From an uncultured Lachnospiraceae bacterium (GTDB lineage Bacteria; Bacillota; Clostridia; Lachnospirales; Lachnospiraceae), in contig CANRBX010000009.1 of NCBI GenBank assembly GCA_947628955.1, positions 1-61,811 of the forward strand: a stretch of DNA of 61,811 nt, given 5' to 3'. A model generated the notes under the pieces. That model saw only the letters and a list, made by a program, of their open reading frames with translations. It was not told the DNA's origin and made no database searches. This document shows positions 17,887 to 26,720 of the stretch, in pieces; positions within the stretch are counted from its first letter, which is position 1, and the number at the start of each line of letters is the position of its first letter. The position numbers and the translations under genes were made by a program.

Positions 17887-18348
17887 CTAGTTGAACGGAA
17901 GCTCTTCGTCGATTCCGTCCGGAATGTTTAAAAATCCTGCAACCGGGGAAGCCTGTCCCGGCGCCGGCATCGGCGCGGCCTGCATCGGCTGCGGCTGACG
18001 CGCCATTGCGCTCTCCGCGGCTGCCGCCTTGCTCTCTGCAAACTCCTGATCCTCCACTACCACATCGGTCGTATATACCTTCTGGCCGTCACGGTTCGTG
18101 TAGCTGCCGGTCTGGATGCGGCCAGTAACACAAATCTTTGTCCCCTGACGAAGATATTTCTCCGCAAACTCCGCGCTCTTGCCGAAAGCAACACAGCCGA
18201 TAAAATCAGCGGTCTGATCGCTCCCCTCGCGGCGGAACCTGCGGTCAACCGCCAGCGTGTATCTGGCAAATGCCGTAGAACTCTCTCCCGCAGAATAGCG
18301 CACCTCAGGGTCTCTGGTCAGGCGTCCCATTAATATTACTTTATTCAT
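17887..18348 (-). CDS. ssb: Single-stranded DNA-binding protein
   Basis: This 153-residue protein has the N-terminal OB-fold (MNKVILMGRLTRDPEVRYS, then FAEKYLRQGTKICVTGRI), a Gln/Met/Pro-rich disordered linker and the acidic tip DEELPFN that docks replication and repair proteins. It coats single-stranded DNA during replication, repair and recombination. It lies between rpsF and rpsR in the conserved order and is translated from its own site upstream of 18348. Confidence 0.98.
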   Translation of the reverse strand: MNKVILMGRLTRDPEVRYSAGESSTAFARYTLAVDRRFRREGSDQTADFIGCVAFGKSAEFAEKYLRQGTKICVTGRIQTGSYTNRDGQKVYTTDVVVEDQEFAESKAAAAESAMARQPQPMQAAPMPAPGQASPVAGFLNIPDGIDEELPFN

Positions 18349-18365
18349 TATATCTCCTTTTCTAT

Positions 18366-18653
18366 CTATGCATCCTGTCTAACGCACAAATATCTGATGA
18401 CATTTTCCATGATGCGGACACGTCTCTCAACTTCCGCAGGGCATGTAGCATCAGCCTCAAAACGAACAAAGTAGTAAAAGCCTTCACGCATCTTCTGGAT
18501 CTCGTAGGCAAGTCTCTTCTTGCCCCACTCCTCTACTTCTGTGACAGTACCGCCGAAACGGGTGATATGCTCTTTCACCTTTTCGATCACAGCGGCCCTG
18601 TCTTCGTCTTCGAGTTTTGCGTTGACCACTACTGCCAATTCATATTTGTTCAT
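18366..18653 (-). CDS. rpsF: 30S ribosomal protein S6
   Basis: This 95-residue protein has the S6 fold signature MNKYELAVVVNAKLEDEDR and GKKRLAYEIQKMREGFYY. It pairs with S18 in the 30S platform. The ATG at 18653 follows AAGGAGG. It is the first gene of the rpsF-ssb-rpsR operon, and the leader upstream holds a hairpin (CTCCTTTCTGAGAAAAGGGG) that could take part in S6:S18 feedback known for this operon in Firmicutes; that regulation is inferred. Confidence 0.98.
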   Translation of the reverse strand: MNKYELAVVVNAKLEDEDRAAVIEKVKEHITRFGGTVTEVEEWGKKRLAYEIQKMREGFYYFVRFEADATCPAEVERRVRIMENVIRYLCVRQDA

Positions 18654-18727
18654 GCTTCGCGCACCTCCTTATGGTCTCTGGCCCCTTTTCTCAGAAAGGA
18701 GCAAGGAAAAATATATCACGATTGCTT

Positions 18728-18756
18728 ATGATAACATAGAATTCTCCTGAATTCAA
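18728..18756 (-). promoter_or_regulatory. rpsF operon promoter
   Basis: TTGAAT at 18751-18756, a 17-bp spacer and TATCAT at 18728-18733, followed by a leader of about 70 nt. Confidence 0.7.
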
Positions 18757-18793
18757 GCATTTTTTCGCCCGATCCGCCCCTTTTCTGTCTCAA

Positions 18794-18967
18794 TCAGCGC
18801 AGTCCCCTGGTGTTCTTTTCCACCAGCCTGCGGGCAACCATGATCTGATGGCCGCAGCCCAGGCACTTCAGGCGGAAGTCTGCGCCCACGCGCAGGATCT
18901 CCCACTCCTGACTGCCGCAGGGATGTTTTTTCTTCAGTTTTACGATCTGTCCGACTTCGTAATCCAT
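18794..18967 (-). CDS. DUF951 family protein
   Basis: This 57-residue protein begins MDYEVGQIVKLKKKHPCGSQ and continues with WEILRVGADFRLKCLGCGH, the hallmark of the DUF951 family found across Firmicutes. The Cys17 and CLGC cysteines may bind zinc. The biochemical function is not known; family members are often next to genes for chromosome and translation upkeep. The start at 18967 has GGAGGTG eight bases upstream. It lies upstream of the rpsF operon promoter and may have its own transcript. Confidence 0.93.
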   Translation of the reverse strand: MDYEVGQIVKLKKKHPCGSQEWEILRVGADFRLKCLGCGHQIMVARRLVEKNTRGLR

Positions 18968-19027
18968 GTGCGCCGCACCTCCGCTCCCGGCGCCGTTCTC
19001 CGGCCTCCGGCATCCATACCTGATAAA

Positions 19028-19101
19028 AGTGTTTCAGAAGGCAGCACAGGAAACCTGCACAGTCTGGCTGCGCGTCCCTGCGGGCTGCTTCCGAAACACT
19101 C
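19028..19101. repeat. Long imperfect inverted repeat
   Basis: AGTGTTTCAGAAGGCAGC (19028-19045) pairs with GCTGCTTCCGAAACACT (19084-19100) across a GC-rich loop, with one bulge. It lies in the 297-bp gap between the sirtuin stop and the DUF951 start. No T-run follows. Confidence 0.6.
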
Positions 19102-19171
19102 TCACATCATGATGTTTGGGTTAAATGGTGCCATACGGATTGTTCCGTGCTTCGCTGTCTCCGCTCTGGTC

Positions 19172-19204
19172 GGTGCTGAACGAGCGCCGCTGGCGCTCAG
19201 CACT
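19172..19204. repeat. GC-rich hairpin
   Basis: GGTGCTGAACGAGCGCC pairs with GGCGCTCAGCACT, with one bulge, in the same non-coding gap. The rest of 18968-19264 shows no gene. Confidence 0.5.
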
Positions 19205-19264
19205 CCACAATCCCGGCATCATATCATAACACTGCTGCTCACTGCCCCGCACGCACGCGGCTCA

Positions 19265-19990
19265 TCACACACGGATCGCGCCGAGCACAGCCCCGATGCT
19301 GTCCTGGATCAGCAGATCCGCGTATTTGTCCCGCGGCGTCGCCGACCGGTTGATCACCACCAGATGGCTTCCCTGAAAATAATCGATGAGTCCCGCCGCA
19401 GGATAAACCGCCAGGGAGGTTCCCCCGATGATCAGCACGTCCGCGTGGGAAATGTAATAAACCGAATCCTGCAGCGTCTTCTGATCCAGCCCCTCTTCGT
19501 AAAGAACGACGTCCGGCTTGATCAGGCCGCCGCACTCGCAGCGCGGCACATCGCCGTCATACTCCAGCATATACCTTGCGTCATAGCTTTTGCCGCATTT
19601 CTGGCAGTAATTTCTGTGAACGCTTCCATGGAGCTCCAGAGCCGTCCTGCTGCCGGCCATCTGGTGAAGTCCGTCGATGTTCTGCGTCACAACCGCCTTC
19701 AGCTTTCCCTTCTGCTCCATCTCGGCAAGCTTGCGGTGCGCCGCATTCGGCTCCACATCCAGACAGAGCATCTTGTCCCGGTAGAAGCGGTAAAATTCCT
19801 TCGTATTGCGCATGAAAAACGTGTGGCTGAGGATTGTCTCCGGCGGGTAATCATATTTCTGATGATACAGCCCGTCCACACTCCGAAAGTCCGGTATCCC
19901 GCTCTCCGTAGAGACGCCGGCTCCCCCGAAAAACACGATATTATCTGTGTGATCCACGATCTCCTGCAGCTTTCTGACTGTTTCCTCCAT
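19265..19990 (-). CDS. cobB: NAD-dependent protein deacylase (sirtuin)
   Basis: This 241-residue Sir2-family protein removes acyl groups from lysines with NAD. Visible motifs are GAGVSTESGIPDFR (NAD binding), TQNIDGLH, the catalytic His in LELHGSVH, and the zinc ligands CQKC and CECGG. The start at 19990 (MEETVRKLQE) was chosen because the frame further upstream is Arg-rich and runs into the sortase gene. Its length is normal for bacterial sirtuins. It is 55 bp from sortase B on the same strand but need not be functionally linked. Confidence 0.93.
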   Translation of the reverse strand: MEETVRKLQEIVDHTDNIVFFGGAGVSTESGIPDFRSVDGLYHQKYDYPPETILSHTFFMRNTKEFYRFYRDKMLCLDVEPNAAHRKLAEMEQKGKLKAVVTQNIDGLHQMAGSRTALELHGSVHRNYCQKCGKSYDARYMLEYDGDVPRCECGGLIKPDVVLYEEGLDQKTLQDSVYYISHADVLIIGGTSLAVYPAAGLIDYFQGSHLVVINRSATPRDKYADLLIQDSIGAVLGAIRV

Positions 19991-20045
19991 TTTCCTGTTC
20001 ACTCCCTTCAAAAAATATCCTGCGGCGGGCACGCGGCCTGCCTTC

Positions 20046-21029
20046 TCATCCCTGTCCCTGCGTCTGCGGCTGCGTCTCAGACTGGGTCTGCGTTTCCTGC
20101 TGCGCCAGAGGAGACTGCCGCGACACATAGATCTGCACCAGCTTGCCCATCACCGTAAAACGTGTCGCATCGTCGCCCGTACACGTCGAGAGCGTCACAA
20201 TACGGTCGTCCTGCGTGACCTCCACCCCGGAAGTGTCCACCTCCGAATTGGTAAAGGCGTGCTCGATAAAAGCCCTGAATTCCTCGTCGTTGAATCCCGT
20301 CTGATAGGTAAGTCCCGTCTTGTCCACGACACACGCGGAAAAGATCCGGTATTCGTAAATGAAATCCGGTGCGAAGATCCAGAAATATTTGCTTTTTTCA
20401 AACGTTCCCTCCTCGCGGAACAGCTTGAGCTTGCCGAACATGGAGCCGTTTTTCATGTTATGGCCGTATATGACCGTATTCTGATCCGTCAGATCCGGGT
20501 TATTCTCGCAGTTGACAAAGAGGCAGCCCGCAAAGTTGTCTGTCTTCTCAAACGTGCGGTGCAGATAAAAATCATTGTCCTCGCTCTGCACAACCGGATA
20601 GGAGATATCCAGCGCGCGGATGCGCAGCCACCCGACAATATCGTCGTTGACCCGCTGCAGCTCCGTAAAGTCAATCGGGTTGGTCATCAGCGGCAGTGTC
20701 ATCTCCTGTCCGTTCTGGGAGATCGTTATTACCTCCCTGCCCTCCATTCCGTCCAGGTTTTCCAGCTCCTCCAGACCCTCGCTGTCCAGGAACCCGCCGG
20801 ACACCTCGCCGAACACCTCGTCGTTTTCCAGGACGTCAAAATTCTCGGTCTGTTCCGGAACAACATAGCTGCTCTCCAGATTGTCATACTCGTCCGAGCT
20901 CTTCTTGTATTCCTTATAAAATCCGAACAGAGAGTATCCTGCATAGACAAAAACGCAAAGTGCGACCACCAGCAGCAGCCCGCTCAGCACATCCACAAAT
21001 GTTCTTTTCTTTTTCTTCTTTCTGGCCAT
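20046..21029 (-). CDS. srtB: Class B sortase
   Basis: This 327-residue membrane transpeptidase has a basic N-terminus (MARKKKKKR), a single signal-anchor helix (residues about 10-32), an acidic spacer and the class B catalytic domain. The catalytic residues are the His in YGHNM, the Cys in TLSTCTGD and the Arg in TRFTVMG. It joins sorting-signal proteins to the cell wall or to pilin. The C-terminus is a Gln/Thr-rich tail (QQETQTQSETQ) not usual for sortases. The ATG at 21029 is eight bases after AGGAGG and is preferred over the GTG at 21038. The giant CnaB protein about 3 kb away with a SPRTAD signal is a plausible substrate. Confidence 0.95.
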   Translation of the reverse strand: MARKKKKKRTFVDVLSGLLLVVALCVFVYAGYSLFGFYKEYKKSSDEYDNLESSYVVPEQTENFDVLENDEVFGEVSGGFLDSEGLEELENLDGMEGREVITISQNGQEMTLPLMTNPIDFTELQRVNDDIVGWLRIRALDISYPVVQSEDNDFYLHRTFEKTDNFAGCLFVNCENNPDLTDQNTVIYGHNMKNGSMFGKLKLFREEGTFEKSKYFWIFAPDFIYEYRIFSACVVDKTGLTYQTGFNDEEFRAFIEHAFTNSEVDTSGVEVTQDDRIVTLSTCTGDDATRFTVMGKLVQIYVSRQSPLAQQETQTQSETQPQTQGQG

Positions 21030-21233
21030 CCAGGCCACCTCCTTTTTGCATTTCCGGCACGTGCTCCATGCTCATTTCTCTTTCACATCCGCGGCTTTAC
21101 GTATTCCATGGAACCGTGAATCATGCCTCGCACAAACCCCATCCGCATTCCGCTTTGCTTCATGTTCATGATATCAGGGCCCAATGATGCCACACGGATT
21201 TACGCAGACATGAATCCGACCGCATCTGGCTTG

Positions 21234-22622
21234 CTATTCACAATTCCCCACGGTTCTCGGATACGGGATCACGTCGCGGATGTTTGAAATACCGGTCAGG
21301 TACATCACACAGCGCTCGAAGCCGAGCCCGAAACCGGCATGGTGCGTCGTGCCGTATTTGCGCAGATCCATATAATAACGGTAGTCCTCCGCGCGCATGC
21401 CAAGCTCCCGGATGCGCGCCTCGAGCTTCCCGAAATCATCCTCTCTCTGGCTGCCCCCGATGATCTCCCCGATCCCCGGCACGAGGCAGTCCATCGCAGC
21501 GACCGTTTTGCCGTCGTCATTCAGCTTCATATAAAAGGCCTTGATCTCCTTCGGATAGTCCGTCACGAACAGCGGCTTTTTGAAGACCTGCTCGGTCAGA
21601 TAGCGCTCGTGTTCGGTCTGCAGGTCGCAGCCCCAGGATACCTTATATTCAAATTTGTCATTGTTCTTCTCAAGGATGCCGATCGCCTCCGTGTAGGTCA
21701 CATGGCCGAACTCGGAATTCAGCACATGGTTCAGGCGGTCGAGCAGGCCCTTGTCGATGAAGGAATTGAAGAAATTCATCTCCTCCGGCGCATGCTCCAG
21801 CACATAGCGGATGATGTACTTGATCATGTCCTCCGCAAGCCTCATGTCGTCCTGCAGATCTGCAAACGCGATCTCCGGCTCGATCATCCAGAATTCCGCC
21901 GCATGGCGCGCCGTATTTGAATTCTCCGCGCGGAATGTCGGCCCGAACGTGTAGACGTTGCGGAACGCCTGCGCGAACGCCTCGACGTCGAGCTGGCCGC
22001 TGACCGTCAGATTCGTCATCTTCCCGAAGAAGTCCTGTGTGTAGTCGATCTCGCCCTTATCATTCTTCGGCGGATTCGCGAGGTCCAGCGTCGTCACCTG
22101 GAACATCTCGCCCGCGCCCTCGCAGTCGCTTCCCGTAATCAGCGGGCTGTGCACATACACAAAATCGCGCTCCTGGAAGAACCTGTGGATCGCATACGCG
22201 ATCAGCGAGCGCACGCGGAACACCGCCTGGAACGTGTTCGTCCGCGGGCGCAGGTGGGGAACCGTGCGCAGGTATTCCATCGAATGCCGCTTCTTCTGCA
22301 TCGGGTAATCCGGCGTAGACCCGCCCTCCACCTCAACCGAGGCGGCCTGGATCTCGAACGGCTGCTTCGCATTCGGAGTCGCCACAAGCGTGCCGGTCAC
22401 GATGACCGCCGCGCCGACATTCAGCTTTGAGATCTCCGCAAAGTTAGGCAGGCTGTCCGAGTATACGATCTGAAGTGTCTCAAAAAATGTACCATCATGC
22501 AGCACGATGAATCCGAAGGTCTTTGAATCGCGGATGCTGCGCACCCAGCCGCCGACCCTGATCTCTTTTCCTGTATAGTTTTCACTGCAGCGGTATATTT
22601 CTCTAACAGTTGTAAATTCCAT
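21234..22622 (-). CDS. asnS: Asparaginyl-tRNA synthetase
   Basis: This 462-residue class II synthetase charges tRNA-Asn. It has the N-terminal OB-fold anticodon-binding domain ([16 protein letters not shown]-like), the class II motif region around [16 protein letters not shown], and the C-terminal motif 3 [19 protein letters not shown]. The ending PRTVGNCE is typical for AsnRS and separates it from AspRS and LysRS. It has its own promoter. The 200 bp after it (21039-21233) contain no gene. Confidence 0.97.
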   Translation of the reverse strand: MEFTTVREIYRCSENYTGKEIRVGGWVRSIRDSKTFGFIVLHDGTFFETLQIVYSDSLPNFAEISKLNVGAAVIVTGTLVATPNAKQPFEIQAASVEVEGGSTPDYPMQKKRHSMEYLRTVPHLRPRTNTFQAVFRVRSLIAYAIHRFFQERDFVYVHSPLITGSDCEGAGEMFQVTTLDLANPPKNDKGEIDYTQDFFGKMTNLTVSGQLDVEAFAQAFRNVYTFGPTFRAENSNTARHAAEFWMIEPEIAFADLQDDMRLAEDMIKYIIRYVLEHAPEEMNFFNSFIDKGLLDRLNHVLNSEFGHVTYTEAIGILEKNNDKFEYKVSWGCDLQTEHERYLTEQVFKKPLFVTDYPKEIKAFYMKLNDDGKTVAAMDCLVPGIGEIIGGSQREDDFGKLEARIRELGMRAEDYRYYMDLRKYGTTHHAGFGLGFERCVMYLTGISNIRDVIPYPRTVGNCE

Positions 22623-22652
22623 GGCTGTTGTCTCCTTTACTATTTGTATCCT

Positions 22653-22681
22653 ATTATAGCTTTATTTTCCTGTTCCTGCAA
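22653..22681 (-). promoter_or_regulatory. asnS promoter
   Basis: TTGCAG at 22676-22681, a 17-bp spacer and TATAAT at 22653-22658. The leader is only about 25 nt, too short for a T-box. Confidence 0.75.
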
Positions 22682-22737
22682 GGCAAAAAAACGAAACGGC
22701 CCCCTCCTGCGGAAATGTTCTGTATTTTCAAAAAGGA

Positions 22738-22767
22738 TTGCCGTCCGCCGTCCGGTACGTTTATACT
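22738..22767 (+). promoter_or_regulatory. Possible promoter of the sigma-factor gene
   Basis: TTGCCG at 22738-22743, an 18-bp spacer and TATACT at 22762-22767. A perfect palindrome TGAAACGTTTCA lies at 22852-22863 between this and the start codon; it is shorter than a standard cre site and its binder is unknown. Confidence 0.45.
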
Positions 22768-22901
22768 GATACTGTCAGATTTTTTGAAAATTTTCTGCCC
22801 CGGCGCAACAATCCGGCCCGCTGACGGCACTATATATACAGAAACCATCCGTGAAACGTTTCATCAGGAAAACTTTCATGCTGCACAGGAAGGAGAGAAT
22901 T

Positions 22902-23402
22902 ATGAGCCCGACGAAAGAACTGGTAGATCAGGCCCAGTCCGGCGATGCGCACGCCTTTGCTCTGCTTTACGAAACCATTTACCGGGATCTGTACCGCTTT
23001 GCCCGCTGCACTCTGCGCAGTGAACAGGACGCGGAAGACGCCGTCAGCGAGACGGTGCTTGAGGCCTTCGCCCAGATAAAAAACCTGCGGGAGGCCGAGG
23101 CGTTCCATGCCTGGATCTTCCGCATCCTGACCGCGCGCTGCAGCCGCCGCATCCGCCAGTATTCCCAGGCCCCCGGCGAGCTGGACGACTCTGTCTGCGC
23201 ACCGGAAACAGATTTCAGCGAGCGCGCCGACCTCAGGCGGGCGTTTTTCTCCCTGCCCGGCGAAGACCGGCTGATCATCTCCATGAATATATTTGCCGGC
23301 TACTCCAGCCAGGAGATCGGCCTGCTGCTGCACATGAACCCAAACACTGTGCGCTCCCGGCAGAGCCGCGCGCTGAAGAAGCTGGAGCGGCAGCTCGCAT
23401 AA
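22902..23402 (+). CDS. ECF-type RNA polymerase sigma factor
   Basis: This 166-residue protein has sigma region 2 (ALLYETIYRDLYRFARCTLR, then DAEDAVSETVLEAF) and region 4 with the helix-turn-helix YSSQEIGLLLHMNPNTVRSR, and lacks regions 1 and 3. It directs RNA polymerase to a small set of promoters, usually in response to an envelope signal passed by an anti-sigma protein. The start at 22902 follows GGAAGGAGAG; the frame upstream is not conserved. It is followed after 122 bp by a single-pass membrane protein with an N-terminal cytoplasmic segment, the usual position for its anti-sigma factor. Confidence 0.93.
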   Translation: MSPTKELVDQAQSGDAHAFALLYETIYRDLYRFARCTLRSEQDAEDAVSETVLEAFAQIKNLREAEAFHAWIFRILTARCSRRIRQYSQAPGELDDSVCAPETDFSERADLRRAFFSLPGEDRLIISMNIFAGYSSQEIGLLLHMNPNTVRSRQSRALKKLERQLA

Positions 23403-23524
23403 GCAGATCCTGCAGGATCCGAACCCTGCAAAATCCGGATCATGAAAAATCCGGCGCATCATTTATATGTACCGGATGATTTCGAAGCCACGATTTATTC
23501 CGCTCATCGGAAAGGAGCCCTACT

Positions 23525-26194
23525 ATGGACGAAAAAGAAATCCTGAAAAGAATAAAAGAAAATTCCGAGACCATGGAACCGCCTGCTTCCCTGCAGCCGG
23601 ATGCCATCGAGAAACTGCTGACCGAAAAATCCGAGGCCGTTTCCCCCGCCGGCGGCAATTCCGGCAGCGGCCCGGAGCAGAGAAAAACCGACGGGACAAC
23701 CCCGTCACACACGCCGGCAGAGAAGACCCGGATCCGGCGATTCCGCCGCATCGCACAGTTTGGCAGCATCGCGGCCGTTTTCGCACTTGCCGTCCTCGCT
23801 TTCACGCAATCCGAGCGTATCCTGAAACACCAGGCGCAACTTGAGGCACAGGTGCCCCGCGGCCAGTCAGATGATGCAGAAGCATACGGTGATGCCGACG
23901 ACACCGACGCCGACGGCGCCGCTTCGGATGCGGCCCCAGCCGCCGAAAATCCCGAAACCACAACAGGAGAAAGTGGGGCAGAAAATCCCGGGAACATGAC
24001 GGCTCAAACTACAGCAGAGAGCCCTGAGACAGTGACGGCGCAAAGCGAGGCACAGGCGCCCCGCGGCCAGTCAGATGATGCAGAAGCATACGGTGATGCC
24101 GACGACACCGACGCCGACGGCGCTGCTCCGGATGCGGCCCCAGCCGCCGAAAATCCCGAAACCACAACAGGACAAAGCGGAACAGAAAATCCCGGGAGCA
24201 TGACGGCGCAAACTGCAGCAGAAAGCCCTGAGACAGTGGCGGCGCAAAACGAAACACAGGCCCCACGCGCCGAAAGCGCCACAGATCAGGATCTGCCCGG
24301 GGAATCCGGTACCGCAGCTTCCGCCGAGAACACCGCTACAGAGCCTGCCGCGCCCCTCACCTACGCCGCAAGCTATGAGGATGTCTATCACGCATTATAT
24401 GAGCGTTTCGGGCAGAATTACCTTGCCCGCAGCATAGCCTATGACGCCGGCGGAGCGCAGAGCGCCTTCGGAGTGTCATCTGACGCAGACGGCGCAGCCG
24501 AAGAAGCGCCCGAGGCTGAGATGGCTGTGGAGGACGCCGTCACATCCGCGGATTATGATGCGGCAGCGGAATCCGGCGCGGAAGACAGCACCGCCTATTC
24601 CCGGACCAACCTGCAGGAAGCAGGCGTCGATGAGGGCGATATCGTAAAGACGGACGGCAAATACATTTACACCCTGCGTCAGAATGGCTCGCTCGCGATC
24701 GTACAGGCAGATGCGGATCATCCCACAGTCGTCAGCACGACGGATTTTTCCGGGGCGGAAGACATCTCTGTCCACGAAATGTATCTCGATGGCGACAAGC
24801 TGAACATTATCTTCAGCCGCTATTCCTCTTCGCTTGCATCTGATCCGGATACAGAGGTATACTACACACGCTATGGCCGCGAGACCGTCCTCATGACTTA
24901 CGATATCAGCGACCGCTCAGCGCCGGCGCCGGCCGGCACCGTGACACAGGACGGCTCCTACGAGGATTCCCGCAAAAACGGGCCATACATCTACCTGTTT
25001 ACCTGCTACCATCCGACCCTCGCAGAGACCTACGCCGAGAGCATACTGATCCCTCTCGTCAACAAAACGCAGATACCTGCAGACCGTGTCTATCTGCCGG
25101 AATCGCCCGGCAGCAGCGACTACCTCGTGATCTCGTCTGTCGACACCGGCAGCCCGTCTGAGGCGCTCGACAGCAAGATCCTGGTCTCCGGCGCGTCGAA
25201 TTATTACGTCAGCACCGAAAATATCTACATCGCCAATGAGCATTACGGCGACAGCTTCACAGGCACAGTGACAGAACTGGTCAGATTCCATTATGCGGAC
25301 GGCGCGGTCTCCGGCGCGGCTGCCGGCACTGTCCGCGGCCGTCTCAACAACTCCTTCTCAATGAACGAGTATCAGGGAATGCTGCGCGTCGTCACCACGT
25401 ACTACGGCGACAGCCTGAACGCGGTGCGTGACTTCATCGGCGACCTGACCGGAACCGTCTACGAGGAAGACTGGACCGAGCACAACGGCCTGTACATTCT
25501 GGACGAAAACCTGCATACCGTCGGCTCCATCGAAGATCTCGCCGAGGGTGAGACCATCCGCTCCGCCCGCTTTCTCGGCGATACCGGCTATTTCGTCACC
25601 TTCCGCCAGACGGATCCGCTGTTCTCGGCCGACCTGTCCGACCCGGCGCATCCGCAGATACTCGGCGAGCTGAAGATCAGCGGTTTCTCCTCCTACCTGC
25701 ATTTTTACGGGGAAAACCTGCTGCTCGGCATCGGATATGAGGCCGACGAAGAGACCGGAAGCGTCTCCGGCCTGAAGCTCTCCATGTTCGACATCTCAGA
25801 TCCGGCCAATGTGCAGGAGGTCAGCCGTTTCGTCCTGCCCGGCATCACCTGGTGCCCCGCCATCGAAGACTACAAGGCCATCCTTGTCTCACCGGAAAAA
25901 AATCTGATCGGTTTTCTCTGTGACAATCGCTACATGGTCTTCTCCTATGACGCAGAGAACGGCTTCACCCGCGAGCTCCTCTACGACTTCTACTCAGACA
26001 TGCTCGCAGAACAGGCACAGTATTACAACATGCGCGGCCTGTACATTGAAGACACGCTCTATCTCGCAGGCGACACCTTCGTGATCGCCTTCGACATGAA
26101 CGACTCATTTCAAAAGAAAACTGTGCTGCCGGTCACGGACAGCACAGCAGAGCTCCCGCCGCAGACAGAATCCCCGGCGGAAGCCGAATCATAG
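23525..26194 (+). CDS. Membrane-anchored beta-propeller protein, probable anti-sigma partner
   Basis: This 889-residue protein has a short cytoplasmic N-terminus (MDEKEILKRIKENSETMEPP) like that of clostridial anti-sigma proteins, one membrane helix (about 77-96) and a long Ala/Glu/Thr-rich extracellular stalk that includes a 68-residue duplication (23843-24250). The large C-terminal part (about 340-870) matches the beta-propeller family related to WD40 (PF09826-type). It opens with AYSRTNLQEAGVDEGDIVKT and has repeated blades such as LMTYDISD, GLYILDENLH and LSMFDISDPANV. It sits right behind the ECF sigma gene. A role as sensor that holds the sigma factor is inferred from order and topology; the ligand is unknown. 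Confidence 0.85.
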   Translation: MDEKEILKRIKENSETMEPPASLQPDAIEKLLTEKSEAVSPAGGNSGSGPEQRKTDGTTPSHTPAEKTRIRRFRRIAQFGSIAAVFALAVLAFTQSERILKHQAQLEAQVPRGQSDDAEAYGDADDTDADGAASDAAPAAENPETTTGESGAENPGNMTAQTTAESPETVTAQSEAQAPRGQSDDAEAYGDADDTDADGAAPDAAPAAENPETTTGQSGTENPGSMTAQTAAESPETVAAQNETQAPRAESATDQDLPGESGTAASAENTATEPAAPLTYAASYEDVYHALYERFGQNYLARSIAYDAGGAQSAFGVSSDADGAAEEAPEAEMAVEDAVTSADYDAAAESGAEDSTAYSRTNLQEAGVDEGDIVKTDGKYIYTLRQNGSLAIVQADADHPTVVSTTDFSGAEDISVHEMYLDGDKLNIIFSRYSSSLASDPDTEVYYTRYGRETVLMTYDISDRSAPAPAGTVTQDGSYEDSRKNGPYIYLFTCYHPTLAETYAESILIPLVNKTQIPADRVYLPESPGSSDYLVISSVDTGSPSEALDSKILVSGASNYYVSTENIYIANEHYGDSFTGTVTELVRFHYADGAVSGAAAGTVRGRLNNSFSMNEYQGMLRVVTTYYGDSLNAVRDFIGDLTGTVYEEDWTEHNGLYILDENLHTVGSIEDLAEGETIRSARFLGDTGYFVTFRQTDPLFSADLSDPAHPQILGELKISGFSSYLHFYGENLLLGIGYEADEETGSVSGLKLSMFDISDPANVQEVSRFVLPGITWCPAIEDYKAILVSPEKNLIGFLCDNRYMVFSYDAENGFTRELLYDFYSDMLAEQAQYYNMRGLYIEDTLYLAGDTFVIAFDMNDSFQKKTVLPVTDSTAELPPQTESPAEAES
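23843..24250 (+). repeat. 204-bp in-frame tandem duplication
   Basis: Copies begin at 23843 and 24047 and differ at only a few positions. They encode two 68-residue copies of the extracellular stalk of the propeller protein. Confidence 0.9.
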
Positions 26195-26199
26195 CCAGA

Positions 26200-26335
26200 T
26201 AAATCAATACCCTCCGGCTAGAATCAATACCCGGCCGGAATCAATACCCGACTGGAATCAATACTCCGGTCGGAATCAATACCAGGCCGAAATCAGAACC
26301 CGGTCAGAGTCAACACATCCGGCCAGCAGCGCGGC
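26200..26335 (+). repeat. 17-bp tandem repeat after the propeller gene
   Basis: About seven units of the type CCGGCCGGAATCAATAC start within 10 bp of the stop codon. The last codons (GGAAGCCGAATCATAG) resemble one unit. No terminator-like T-run is seen after it. Confidence 0.75.
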
Positions 26336-26383
26336 AGACACCGGCCGAGCAGGCCGAAACACTATACGTAGATTTCTTTCAGA

Positions 26384-26659
26384 TCAGAGGGCCGCCTCAA
26401 ATGCGGCCTTCATTTTCTCAAGGCACTCCTCATAGCTCTCGCCCGGATGGGCCTCATAGAGCTTCGCCTTTTCCGCAAAAATTGTCGGGACATAATAATA
26501 ATCATACTGCTGCGCAATCTCCGGGCTGCGGCTCTCCTCGATCCATTCCACTTCGACCCCGCCGTATTCCGGGTGTTCCTCCAGAAGTTCCTTCTGCGCC
26601 CTGCGCGCATTATGGCAATAGGGGCAGTCCTCCAGATAAAATAATGTCAGTTTCTTCAT
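26384..26659 (-). CDS. Glutaredoxin/thioredoxin-like protein
   Basis: This 91-residue protein has the N-terminal motif LFYLEDCPYCHNARR with a CPYC active site, the glutaredoxin signature, and YYYVPTIF with the conserved cis-Pro. It should reduce or form disulfides in the cytoplasm. The start at 26659 has AAAGGAG upstream, and the longer frame overlaps the hydrolase gene with no site. It is the last gene of the run tatD-rsmA-hydrolase on this strand; its stop is close to the end of the plus-strand repeat array, with no clear terminator. Confidence 0.88.
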   Translation of the reverse strand: MKKLTLFYLEDCPYCHNARRAQKELLEEHPEYGGVEVEWIEESRSPEIAQQYDYYYVPTIFAEKAKLYEAHPGESYEECLEKMKAAFEAAL

Positions 26660-26720
26660 CGCTGATCTCTCCTTTCCTGTTCCCTGCGGATCCCTTCTCC
26701 GTCCCCGGCAGGATCCTCGC

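Noticed and set aside
19100-19240. tRNA-like gene in the hairpin-rich gap before the sirtuin stop
   Set aside because: Hairpins are present but no cloverleaf with a T-loop (GTTCGA-type) and acceptor pairing could be drawn.
22852-22863. TGAAACGTTTCA as a CcpA (cre) site
   Set aside because: Two bases shorter than the standard 14-bp cre; kept only as an unassigned palindrome.
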